From Saposhnikovia divaricata (lineage: Eukaryota; Streptophyta; Magnoliopsida; Apiales; Apiaceae): 64,000 nucleotides of DNA. Below the pieces are notes generated by a model. That model saw only the letters and a list, made by a program, of their open reading frames with translations, was not told where the DNA came from and made no database searches. The stretch lies in assembly GCA_036435485.1 (NCBI GenBank), contig CM071595.1, forward strand, positions 10,282,001 through 10,346,000. Reading direction: 5' to 3'. Positions 37,061 to 48,500 of the stretch are shown piece after piece. The translations under genes and the position numbers were made by a program. Numbering within the stretch: the stretch's first letter is position 1; the number at the start of each line of letters is the position of its first letter.

Positions 37061-38843
37061 TTTTCTAAATCTTCAAAGAAAAGTTGTGATCTTCAAAGGA
37101 AATTTGCAAAGGATGAAGAAATTGTTAGAACAATCTTCAAATCTTCAAAGGAATTGAAGAACAAACCCAGAAAAAGGGTGATCTTCAAACTATAAAACTA
37201 GAAATTCTGGAAAATACCTTGAGTATTCTTCAAATCTTCAACAACAACTGGAAAATTTCTGGAAAATTGCCAGAAATCCTTGAGCAGTCTTCAAATCTTC
37301 AAAGGAAAGTTCTTAAAGAACTTTGGAACTTTTGAGAGAGTTTTTTAGAAACTTTTGTGATGAAAGTGAAAATGAAAGTCTTGGCCTTTATATAGAGGAA
37401 AATCTAGGGCATCTCAACCGGTTAGAGAGAATGTCAACCGGCTGTAACCTATTGGAAACTTTTGTGGGCCATCAACACAAATTGGACTCTAAAAGGCCCA
37501 ACAAAGGCCCAAGTCCAGCTAAAGTAATTAAAAAGGATTAAGGCCTGTCACGGCCCAACCAAGATTGATAAACCTAATTAAGGTTTTGATTTAAGGTCAT
37601 TTTGACCCATAGTAAAGGCCCAACCAAAACTTAAAAAAGTGTTGTAGGCCCAAACGATTTGAAAACCTAGGCCCAGTCCATGAAAATTAAAAGACAGGGC
37701 CCGTTAAAGTCCATAATAAGACTTGGAGTTACCAAAAGGAAGCACGAGGTCGTGACAATTGATCTCGTTTTTTAGTATAATTACGAGCTCGACAAGGCGA
37801 CCTGGAGAATTCAATCTGAGGTCGTAAGCAACCTTGAAAATTGAGGTCGGAACAAAACAGATTTTAGGTCGCATAGATGAGATCGTTTTTGACTTATAAA
37901 AAGCAAAATGAAGCCACGACCTACCACTCAAATTGAGGTCGTTATAACGTGGCCTGAGATCGCAAATCTCAGGTCGAATTTGAATTGAAAAATATGAAAA
38001 ACCCACACGACCTAGGCCTAACTTGAGGTCGTCTATGTGTTGTGTTGAGGTCGGATTTATACTACAATGAGATTGGTAAATTCTGGTCGTAATTATACTA
38101 GAAAGTGTGAAAAATCTGTGCGACCTGGAACCACTTTGAGGTCGTTTCCCCTTGGATTGAGGTCGCCAGCACGAGGTCGAAAATGACTAGAAAAGCCGGG
38201 GAGAAGGTCACGACCTGGGTGAAAACTCGAGGTCGTTTCCATACCGAATGAGGTCGTATGAATTAGTTCGAAAATGAACTAAAAGACCTGTAAAACAGCT
38301 ACGACCTGGCCCCCGTTTGAGCTCGAAATTGAGCTCGAAAATACACTGATTTCTCCTCGAAATTTCCAGGTCGAAAATGACTTAGGAAACAAGAAAAATG
38401 GCTGCGATCTGGAGGCAGTTTGAGCTCGAAATTGAGCTCGAATTTGGCCTGCAATTTAAAAAAAAAAAAAAAATCTCTCGAAGATTCCAGAAACGTGGAA
38501 AAATAATTTTATGCTCGATGCACAATCTAATATTCTCAAAACTAGTGCCGTTTAGCGCCGTTTAGCGCCGTGTAGTGCCGTTTAGCGCCGTGTAGTGCCG
38601 TTTAGCACCGTTTAGTGCCGTTTAGCGTCGATTAAACATTGCTTTAACGTCGTTTAAGGCTAATTAGTGCCGTTTAGCATCGTTTAACATTCGTCGTAGA
38701 TGCGTCGGTCGCTCCACGCTTTACAAAAAGACGATACTCGTGAAACACTAGTGTACTAAGATAAACCCTGACCCAAGTCTCGAGAAAGGCCGTAATAACT
38801 TCAAGGAAAGCCTGATCAGCTTTCCTAGAAGTTGGGGGGCAAA
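37061..38843 (+). other. 3' non-coding region of the Tat element
   Basis: No coding. 37080-37330 holds CTTCAAA(T/G)-type short repeats upstream of the antisense gene, 37730-38400 holds about 20 copies of AGGTCG or its complement, and 38545-38634 is a 10 bp minisatellite. The polypurine tract is at its right end. Confidence 0.7.
38545..38634 (+). repeat. 10 bp minisatellite, about 9 units
   Basis: Units of GTGCCGTTTA/GCGCCGTTTA/GCGCCGTGTA/GCACCGTTTA, phased every 10 bases. Looser relatives continue to about 38690. Confidence 0.9.
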
Positions 38844-39357
38844 TGATATGGGCTAAAAATAATCCCTAAAGACACATTTAATGTTGCATTAATTAGACCT
38901 AGTATGGTCCAAACGTGGGGCCCACCGGGCGGCCCAAAAACCCTAATTAAATATTAATTTCGTAATTAATATTAGGGGTAATAACCAGCTCAGCAATAAG
39001 AGTTGGATAAAGATATTATTTCCACCAGACTTAGCCACCAAGGCATCCAATTCAATATGGAAACTGATTCCTACAAGGAATAGATCTAGAACCTTCCCCA
39101 AAGACTTGTCTACCAAGTCTCCTATTCCTACCATAATTCTAAGGTTCCGTCAGCCTATATAAAGGGCCTGACCCCTCACCTCAGAACTACGTTTTATTGG
39201 CTTGATTCTCTAATTATAGAGATACGTAGGCATTCTGTGAGGACCGTTTAAGTCTCAAACACAGAAGCAGCCAGTGAAGCACGAAGCTCACGAACCCTAG
39301 CATTAAATACACAAACCCTAGCCGCAATAATCGTAACCTAGTTTTTGTTCCACAACA
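38844..39357 (+). repeat. 3' LTR
   Basis: 514 bp. By eye it differs from the 5' LTR at four sites: AAGCC/AATCC, CTCAAC/CTCAGC, AAGGAT/AAAGAT and AACCAG/AAGCAG. Confidence 0.95.
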
Positions 39358-39362
39358 ATAGT

Positions 39363-39891
39363 GAAGTTATATACTAGGAGTTTTAACTAAAAATTGAAAT
39401 AAAAGTCGGGAATATAGTTTATATAACTTAAGGCTCCATTAATTAATATTTAAAAAGTATTTATAATAGATTAATAATAAATACAATTAATAACATAGCT
39501 ACTCTTATATTACCAGAATAAAGTTATATAAATTTAATTAATCAAAATATCAATATTAATTTAATTTAATTTAATAGTGAAGTTACATGCTAGAAATCTA
39601 TTAACTAACAATCGAAATATAAAAAGTCGAGAATATATTGTTATATACAACTTCGGGGCTCCATTAATTAATATTTAAAAAGTATCTATAATAGATTAAT
39701 AATAAATACAATTAATATCTACTCTCATATTATCGGACCTTTATACTTTTAAGATGATTAACATATATTATAATCAATTATAAATATTGGGTCATTCTCC
39801 TTGGAGAACCCTTAAACCGAGAAATTAAGAACTCTTACATATATCATATATATTTTATTATATGTAGATCATGGGCAAAGTTGCCAAAAAC

Positions 39892-39930
<39 letters not shown>

Positions 39931-40710
39931 CATATTTGATTGACAATTATAATCATGCACCAATATCAATCGCAAAATCCTCCAATAACATCATAAAAAA
40001 TTTTCAAAATTTTCATCAATTTTTATGAGAATACTCAAATTATGGTATAAATACAATATGATATTAAATGTTCAACAACAAAATATTCAAAATAAAAGTA
40101 AGTTCAGTTGCACAATTTTAGAATTCATGTGCTTGACTCAAAATTCGGATGCATGACTTTTAAGTTTAGTTGTAGAACTTAATAATTATGGTATAAATAT
40201 AATATGAGATAATAGTGTTCACCAGCAGAATGTTGTTAAAAAAGTAAGTTCAGTTGTAGAATTTTGTAAGAAAAGCAATTTCAGTTGTAAAAATTTTAAG
40301 TTCGTGTGTATAACTTTGAAATTCAGTAGCAAAATATTGTACTTTTACTATGAGACAAAATAGGTTTTGCATTATAATCCTATAATTTCAAGGATTATTA
40401 ATTAAACTAATAATGTAGTTTTTATTTCCAACAATACCCTTATAAAAATAATTTTAAAAATGAATTTAATCTGGACAGTCTATTTAGAAGTAATCCAACA
40501 ACTAATAATGGTTCTTTAAATATCTTTTAATGTTTGGTTCTTTGTTGATCCCGCCCTGATATTATTAATAATTAAATGTAGTATCAAAGTAAATAAATGT
40601 CATTAAACTATTTAATCAAAATAATATGATGAATAGTTTTATTTAAAAAAAATAAAATAAAAATTTAAGATAATTGATCAGGATCCGTGCTTCGCACAGA
40701 TTATCGCTAG
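39363..40710 (+). repeat. Right block of outer element: tandem units and 3' end
   Basis: Contains units at 39434 and 39659 (225 bp apart), the unoccupied CACTA target near 39755, a (TA)n microsatellite at 39896-39926, AT-rich DNA without a gene, and the Helitron-type hairpin and CTAG end. Confidence 0.65.
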
Positions 40711-41333
40711 TACATTTAAATCATAATCTTATCCAAGAAGTATATGGTGTCCCTATTATGAATCTTACAATTTTGTGTTGTTTTTACTAAATTGATTTAT
40801 GCTACATGACCTACACTTAAGCAATAACCCATACTTCTATAAAAGAAAATCTTTGTGTATGCATTCCTCCTCTTCAAAGAGAAATTTCAATAACAATTTT
40901 TTAAAGGAGAAGTTTAGTTTTTCGAAGAAATGGGGAACCAAGGACACAAAAGTTTCTGAGCTAGTTAAAGTAGAAGTGGCGGATATCATAGTGAATTCAA
41001 TTCTACACTAGTTAACGGACTATACTATTAAGTTTTGCACAAGTTGAAGAAATTGTCATCATATTGTGAATCGATAATATGAGGACGGGGATTGGGTTTG
41101 AATTTGTGGATCGGCCCCGAAGTGCCCCGATGCCTATCCCTAGTCCTCATATTGTGAATTGACAAAAATAACATCAATACACAAGTAACACAACAAGTAT
41201 TTTATAACAAGTTTTGAAGATAAAATGCTTTGAAAGACAGTTGAAAAGTAGTTATATAAACACGATTTTGTTCTTAAAGAAAGTACATTATTAATCCAAC
41301 ATATTTAAAACGCTCAGTGTTTTGCTCAAATAC
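40711..41333. other. Spacer between transposon nest and right ABCC copy
   Basis: No gene recognised. A 70-codon open frame at 40799-41011 has no family resemblance and no supporting signals. The missing ABCC 3' exons are not here. Confidence 0.5.
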
Positions 41334-43332
41334 CTCTGCGTCCAGCCCCAAGGAATTCCTGCTAATGACATCCTTCAAATGTGCCCTCTCTAGCGATTCC
41401 CATAAATCAGCATCATTGTGTTCATCAAACGGATCAAGATTGAATCTCACGGTTCCTTAACAAATAAAAGCAACAGTTAGCAAAAAAACGCTCCTCCTAA
41501 ATAAAATAATTGCTGGGCATTGCTGCTGAATACTGATACCAGCAGCAGCCTCCCTACTTTGTCATCACCCATTTACTCAACCCGAAAATCCAATAACTAC
41601 CTCACTTTTCTGCATCACATATGGTACATCCGATTACTTGCCTTGAAACAAAACAAAAAACCAAACACTTGCCTTAAAAATTAACAAATTGTACATCCGA
41701 TTACTAATTATAAGACCTTGCATGTTCTCCTCTAGAATGTAATGTGGATTCCTTACCAGGGTAGTAAAGTTATACAGAGAATAGAAATTACCTAGAAGTT
41801 TTATTTGCAGAATTTTTTTTGGGTAAAACACAGCCACACACATACTACTAAAAGTTAAAAACATGAAAAAGCTTAAAGAATAAATATGAAATGTTGTGTC
41901 ATTCTAATTTTCTATGGACACAGGATTTATTGAAAGGTGCCACTGTGAGAGCCGAATTGACCAAAGTCCATTTTTTTTTTTTTACTTCTTCCGTTTTGGA
42001 AAAGTTTCTGCCCACATAAAAAAAAAAGATGATTTCCTTTAGATTTTACCTGAAAATAGAACTGGTGTCTGTGGTATAATACCAAGAACCTTACGAAGAT
42101 CTGTCAGTCCGAATTTTGAAACATCATAATCATCAATCAAAATTCTTCCTTTTTCCAGTTCAACAATTCGAAATAAAGCATTTAGGATGCTGGATTTTCC
42201 AGCTCCAGTCCATCCTACTATCCCAACCTTGTCAGTTGGAGAAATTGAGAAGGATAATCCATGCAATACTGGAGGAAGTTCAGGCCTATAACGTAGGACA
42301 ACATCCTCAAATCTGATTGATCCTGAGGCAGGCCATCCAGGAGGAGGACGGTTGTTCTCAATAATAGATGGGCCCTCTCGAGGCAGCTCTATATATGTGC
42401 CAACACGCTCAACAGAATTCAAACTATTCTCAGCTAGACTTGCAAGTCTCAGTACAGCAGTCAATAAGCTTGTAATATTCAATGCATAACTGAGAAGCAG
42501 ACCCATTGTAGATGCAAAAGCCTCCTAATTTTCTGCCCTTCCGTTCTGCACAACAGCAAACGTCACAGTAAGCCAAATCATGACTCCCCCCAATGTTTCC
42601 AACCGGATGGCCAGCCAACGGTTTCCACTCATGTTCACAAGAGTGAATCTAATATTATTATCCATGGATTCTGCGTTAATGTTGGCCATCCGATCATAAG
42701 CTTTATATGCACGAATAGATGCCAGGCGATTTAAAGCTTCTACAAACTGCGCAGAACAAGAGTAGAAGTGGAAATAAAGCCCACAACGACATAGTGCTCA
42801 CTATTCCAATTAACACAAAAGTCGAAATGAGCCGGGAAACTTGGCCCAAAAACATATTCACAAAAGGGCCAACACCACGGTCAATATCACCCTGATCGTT
42901 CGCAAACCTATTGATAATACGTCCAAGTGGGTTGGTATGGAAGAAGACCATTGGCGCTCTTAAAACAGAGTTGAACATAGCTTCGTGCAACTTTCGGGAT
43001 GCATAAAGGTTTGATAAGATCAACCAATATGAATTTGCCAATGTCACCAGAACCTAAAAATTTGAAAGAAGGAATTTACTTGATGCATTTTCGACAACAA
43101 CAATTGAACATTCTACCGATGAGGAGGATACAGATTATATGTAAATCATACCTGACCAAGCGACAAAAGTGAAAAAATTAAATTATAGAAGCCAGGTCCG
43201 TATCTCTTCAGGCTACTTGTATCTGTCCAAACACTTAACCAGGTGCTACTCAAAACGCGCAAAACTTCTGTTAGGACATAGCAGATGAAGAGTATCATAA
43301 CTACCCACCATCCTCCTAATGCATTTTTATAC
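41334..43332 (-). pseudogene. TMD2 and truncated NBD2 of right ABCC copy
   Basis: Exon 43332-43152 is intact (YKNALGGWWVVMILF onward), unlike its left counterpart. The next two exons are fused by deletion near 42750. Walker A of NBD2 reads GWTGAGKSS, with Trp for the usual Arg. The last exon 41455-41334 encodes VRFNLDPFDEHNDADLWES and ends at GLDAE with a GT donor; nothing beyond it is recognised. Confidence 0.88.
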
Positions 43333-43839
43333 CTGAGAAGTAAGAAATAGCATCAGTACGGAAACAGAAAGATAGTTTATAGAGGTAGCGTATACATTTA
43401 TAATGTAGAAAGAGTACTAGGTAAAGATAATAAAATATGAAATATGAAATTGCAGATAAGTAATATTTAAAAAAATTACACCACTTGCACGGAACTGTTA
43501 TCATCATAAACACATAATTTAAGTGTTGACTACATTAACTTTCCAAGATCAAAGACTAGATGACTGCCACGCTCAAGACTTGAAGTTCTCCCAAAAGAAA
43601 CTTTGTGTTAAAAATCTTTACAATATACAATACTACCCTTGTTAACAAAGGAACCAATTCATGTTACCTACATTATTATATCAAGGAAGTTATCACTTAT
43701 CCTTAAGAACTCTATAATAAATTAAAATTAAGTGGTTGTGTTAGGTTGGTAATATAAGAAGCAGTCTAAATAGTAAACACAAGTAGCAGATTGCAAAACA
43801 CACACAAATTTCTCAGGAGTAGAATTCGTTACTTCTTAC

Positions 43840-45083
43840 CTATCTAAAACTTTCCAGCTGACTTACATAATATAGTTTCCTGTTCTTCTTGTTTGATAAG
43901 CATAGATTTTCCCTCAGTTTTCTTTGTCTGGCTTACATCCGTAGGAATCTCGTCTATTTCGCCATTCACAGTAGGTTTTGAAACTTTATTATCAGTGTTT
44001 AAACTTCCCTGCATTTTCCATTAGCTTTTGGAACAACTGACCATTGTTTGACAGGTCCTCAAAAGTTCCCTCCTCTTTCACCATGCCTTCATGCACAAGA
44101 ATAACTCTGTCTACTTGTGAAAGGAAGTGTAGTTGGTTTGTGACCAGAACTCTTGTTTTCCCTCTCAAGTCTTCCTTAATACACTTTTCAAAAACCTGGA
44201 GATGCAAAAGCAGTATCATCAAAATATTGACAGTAAAAACAGTTCTAATAGCCCAATTTTATACACCCTGAAAATATAGTTGAGGCATGTAGCCACTGTA
44301 GAGTACATAGAGAAGTATAGCTAAGCTCAGTGTCTTTCTTCGAAGTAGGGAAACAGAAACATTAACTAATAACACTCAAGCACTTATCGTTACTAGATTT
44401 AAAGCTACCTGTCGAGCCACATGAGCATCCAAAGCACTTAAAGGGTCATCAAAAATATATACATCTGAATTGGAGTAGACAGCCCTAGCCATGGATACTC
44501 GTTGCTTTTGCCCTCCACTAATATTAACCCCTCTTTCACCAATCTCAGTAAGATCACTCCCCTGTACAAGCATTTGAAGTTCAAACAATTTTTTTCATAT
44601 TGACCAGAGAATAAAGCTATACATAATACATTCATAAAAATTAGCAGCACATGAATTTTGCATTAGCACTCACCGGAAGCAAGTCAAGGTCATGCTGCAA
44701 TGCAGTCACATCTATTGCCTTTGAATACCTTGTAGGATCAAATGCAGATCCAAACAATATGTTCTGTCGTACCTGAAGCAGCGCCAAGTATTGAGATTGA
44801 ATGAATTCATGAACTGGTGGTTTCCAGTTTCCAGACTAAGTAAATTAATTGATAGTTGATACAACAAAAAAACTGCTTTCACTCACTGTTGCATTGAAGA
44901 TCCATGATACTTGGGGAACATATGCAACTGTTACTCTAATAACCACATTTGTATCTCCAACTGGTGGAAGCTCTCCAAGCATCGCTGATACAAGTGATGT
45001 TTTTCCTTCTCCAGTGCTACCAACAATTGCAACAAGACTACCTTGTGGTATATCCAAATTAATATCTGACAGCGTGACCTCCT
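43840..45083 (-). pseudogene. NBD1 and linker of right ABCC copy
   Basis: Walker A GSTGEGKTS, signature NISGGQKQR, Walker B/D-loop VYIFDDPLSALDAHV and the TNQLHFLSQVD H-loop region are intact. The linker runs out of frame after LMENAGK, at a different sequence change from the left copy. Confidence 0.9.
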
Positions 45084-45523
45084 CTGACTGGAAATAGAAT
45101 GAGTAACAAGTGTTTGTAAATTTTAAAGCATATGCTTGTCAATTCCAAATGGCATTTTTTATGTGGAATTGTTTCGCAAGATATCTATTATTGTTATGCA
45201 ACCAATGAAGTATAAACAATGAACACACAAGAGACAAATTTCGGGTTGAAGCCGATGGTTCACACTAAAGTTTAAACTCTTCCTTGTGTAGCCAGAAGAT
45301 ACCAGCCGACTTGTGAAATTTCTAGGCATTTAATGTCATTTCAGTGTTCTCTTTAAATATTTTGAATTCCAAATCTTAAGCAATTAATAAGGATACAGTT
45401 TTGCATGAACAGAAATTTGTTCTGAATATGTCTAAAAAGTTCATAAATAGCTAATCTGTTACTTTGCTGGATGCATGACCGAATAATGTCTTAATTAATT
45501 AAGAAAATGTTTTCAAAATCAAC

Positions 45524-48500
45524 CTTTGACTCCCAAGAAAATGAACCATTCTTGATTGAGACTGCAGGAAGTCCTGGTTCTAGAGGTGGGTTCGGCAAAA
45601 GAATTCTTTCCTCTGCCAAGAGAAGCTCCTCCAGGCGCTTCAAAGATACATTTGCATTTACAGCCTACCAAAGGAAAACAAGATTAAAATCTCAAGTAAT
45701 TGAAGTTATGCCTCCTATATATCTTTTTAAGAAAACAAGATGAACAACTTGAGTGAAGAACAAACAGAACTTCACCCAGAAATATTCCACCACTACATGA
45801 AAATGCCATATCATTTTTAGTTATTGATTCTGTGACCTAGGAAGTTGAAACATTAAGTACTCTGAATCTTCCTTTGAAATATCATTTATAAGTGATCATA
45901 TTAACATTGTTATCTGATTTTTTTCTCTTTTTGAATACAATAAAATATTTGGGCAAATTAGAAGTGAAAAAAGAGATAAATTAACAAGCAAAAATTACAA
46001 CCATGATTAGCAAGTCATAGATTCTTGTCCTGAATATTGTCATCACCCATTGATGTAAGCTAGTGCATTGTACTACCAGTGCCATGCTATGTTAGGCCAG
46101 AAAACGTCATGAAATATATATCAGGGGAATACACAACAAACATGTGTTATTATATTTGGAAGCATGAATAACGGAAACTGCAAGACTGCAAACAACGAAA
46201 GTGAAGTAAATGCCTTTGCAGGCGTTAAATCTCCTCCAAGTAAAGAAAACAATCCAAATGACACCACAATCACAATGATGGGAATGCTGTTGAGAATAAA
46301 CATGTTGCACTGCGAGACAAGAGTATGATAAGTCATGATCAAACCAAAGGAAGTTGATTAAATATGGATACAGAGCAATAGACAGGAGTGCAAATAAGTA
46401 ATTAACTAAATTTAGTCCTGCAGAAAACACAACAGTTAAGCATAGAACTTCCATGGGAGAAAAAATACATCTAAGGTACACCTACTGTAAAGATTGACTG
46501 AGCTATTAAAATTTTCATTTAAATCTGTGATATTTGTAGAAGAAAAAAATGTGAGTTGCCTGTCAATATGTGAGGTCAAAATTGGGCTTTGTAGAAGAGA
46601 AGGAAGTGCAAAAATGTACTAGTATTAAGCACATTAAATTATGAATATGTAGCTATATGACATGTAAGAGACATGGGATACTAGAGGCTTTCATCATTGA
46701 GGTCGTGACAATTTAAGAAACTTATCTAGCATGTCAAGTCTGCTACCTAGTCAGGCTTTTACAATTTTGCAGCTTACTTTTTTGCTGCAGATACCATTTC
46801 ATGTGCAGGGAATTGGATGTCTACGATGCTAAGAATCATAGTTAATTTTCTTATTAACTTATGGGGAAGAGTATTGGGACGTGAGAAATGTGGTAGCGGG
46901 AGCACAAACCTTGACTAATGAACATAGGTGGGGTGATGGCATGTAAAGTCGATAGATGATACATTAATTAACATAGAAGTTTCATTACGAAATGTCATAA
47001 CCTTAAAAGGCAGTGTTTACTAAATCAAATATATACACATGTACATATTCTCAAATAAAAAAAATTATATGACATACCGCCCCAAGTAGCTGCGCTTTCC
47101 AAAACCAAGCCAGCTCCTCACCACTAACATTTTGAACTTTAGATTGGAAGCTACTTTCCCATGCATAACATCTAAAAGGTTTTGACCCAAAAATCAGGAA
47201 AGATCCAATCAACTACAGAAATAACAGTAGTTCATACAAAAACAATGTACAAAGTACAAACGAACTGAACTTCACAGTGTCCATGGCAGCCAGAATTTCA
47301 TTCATGAGGCCGATTCTCTTGTCAGTACGTAGCAGTCCTTCCATGGTAAATCTCTGCATTTTGCTTATGACATATGTCTGTCCAGAGAACAAAATGTTAA
47401 CTAAACACACCATTGTTAGTATGCACAAACCCATACATGCACACACACTGAAACACACGTGAGACATATAGAACACAATGCCACACCGTGGAATTATGGC
47501 ATTAATGATGGACACTTGTCAATGTTCAGAAGGAACTAGAGGCCAGGGTATTTTTAATTTATTCCAAGATTCTCAAATTACATTGTATGGATCCACAATA
47601 AACTTAGAAGTACACTTTTAAATGGACCTAGGGGTCAGCATCAAGGAAAACACAACAATAAGTTGTGGAATTGAAAAGCAGTCATGAGAAAAATGACAGA
47701 TATTATCACTTCTAATGCACATTACACAGCTCAATAAATTTAATGTCTACCTGTATGGGAAACATAAGAACTAGAAGCAGCGGACCAAGAAGTGAAGTAA
47801 CACCAAGCTGTTGGTAGAGAAGAACAAGCGCTATGGTGATACGGAAAGGAGCAGACCACAGAGCATGAAGTGACTGACAAAGTTGCTGTCAAAAGAAAAC
47901 AACCATTTGACCATTACACCAACAAACTTGAGCATATATACTTTCCCTTCTAAAAAAATATTAATATATAGAATGATAAAAGTGCAAAGGAAAAATGTCC
48001 CAACACATTGAACCAGTAAACAAGACCATGCAAATTTAGTATATTATCTTGCTTCAGTTGCTTGTTAGTTCATGCAGTTTCTGGGTACTATATATGTTTC
48101 TCAAATATCTCTTTATAATTGCAGGTAACTTAAACTAATAAGACGAGTTGTACGATATATTGTGGAAGAATCTTTAATACCAAGCATCCATTTTTATCTC
48201 ATCTGAATGTTAATGCAGTGTACCATAATTAATGGTCATGAACATATAATATAAAAAAAAATCATTTTGTGTCTATTTTAGTTTTAAAGTGATTCCCCGC
48301 TAAATCTAGAAACCAATTGCATCAGATAAAAAGCTACAATAATATACATGCAGCATACGATATGCCGAATCATGCCTGTAGTGATTCAGCATCAGTTGTC
48401 ATCAAGTTCGTGACTTTTCCAGATGGAAACTTTCTACGACTTTCATGTGTTAGTTTTAATGACTTTCTGAATACTGCAGCAATCTACAGAAGAGAGTAGA

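Larger units (their letters stand above)
28653..39357 (+). mobile_element. Ty3/gypsy LTR retrotransposon, Tat lineage, 10.7 kb
   Basis: Two 514 bp LTRs (28653-29166, 38844-39357) beginning TGATATGGGC and ending CCACAACA, with a 5 bp duplication ATAGT (28648-28652, 39358-39362). The primer-binding site follows the left LTR (TGGCGCCGTCTGTGGGAA, 29168-29185) and a polypurine tract TTGGGGGGCAAA precedes the right LTR. Domain order: gag, protease, RT, RNase H, a second RNase H, integrase, then an antisense gene and a repeat-rich 3' region. Dual RNase H and the RT string DLNDACPKDCFPLPRID point to the Tat group. The LTRs differ at about four positions, so insertion is recent. Three in-frame stops break pol. 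Confidence 0.95.
12383..40710 (+). mobile_element. Outer Helitron-like element hosting nested insertions
   Basis: The 5' end TCTATACTCTTTATTAAAAG follows an A at 12382. The 3' end has a decayed hairpin (ATCCGTGCTTCGCACAGAT, 40683-40701) and then CTAG at 40707-40710 followed by T: Helitron hallmarks (5' TC, 3' hairpin plus CTRR, A^T insertion). Removing the nested CACTA, SINE, two Helitrons, MITE and LTR retrotransposon leaves roughly 2.5 kb, made largely of 220-226 bp repeat units. A second head-like sequence at 28527 suggests a partial tandem dimer. No Rep/helicase coding is visible, so it is non-autonomous. That both ends belong to one element is an inference. Confidence 0.5.

Noticed and set aside
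40799..41011. 70-codon plus-strand gene candidate
   Set aside because: Asn/Ser/Lys-rich, no family, no splice or promoter support in AT-rich spacer.
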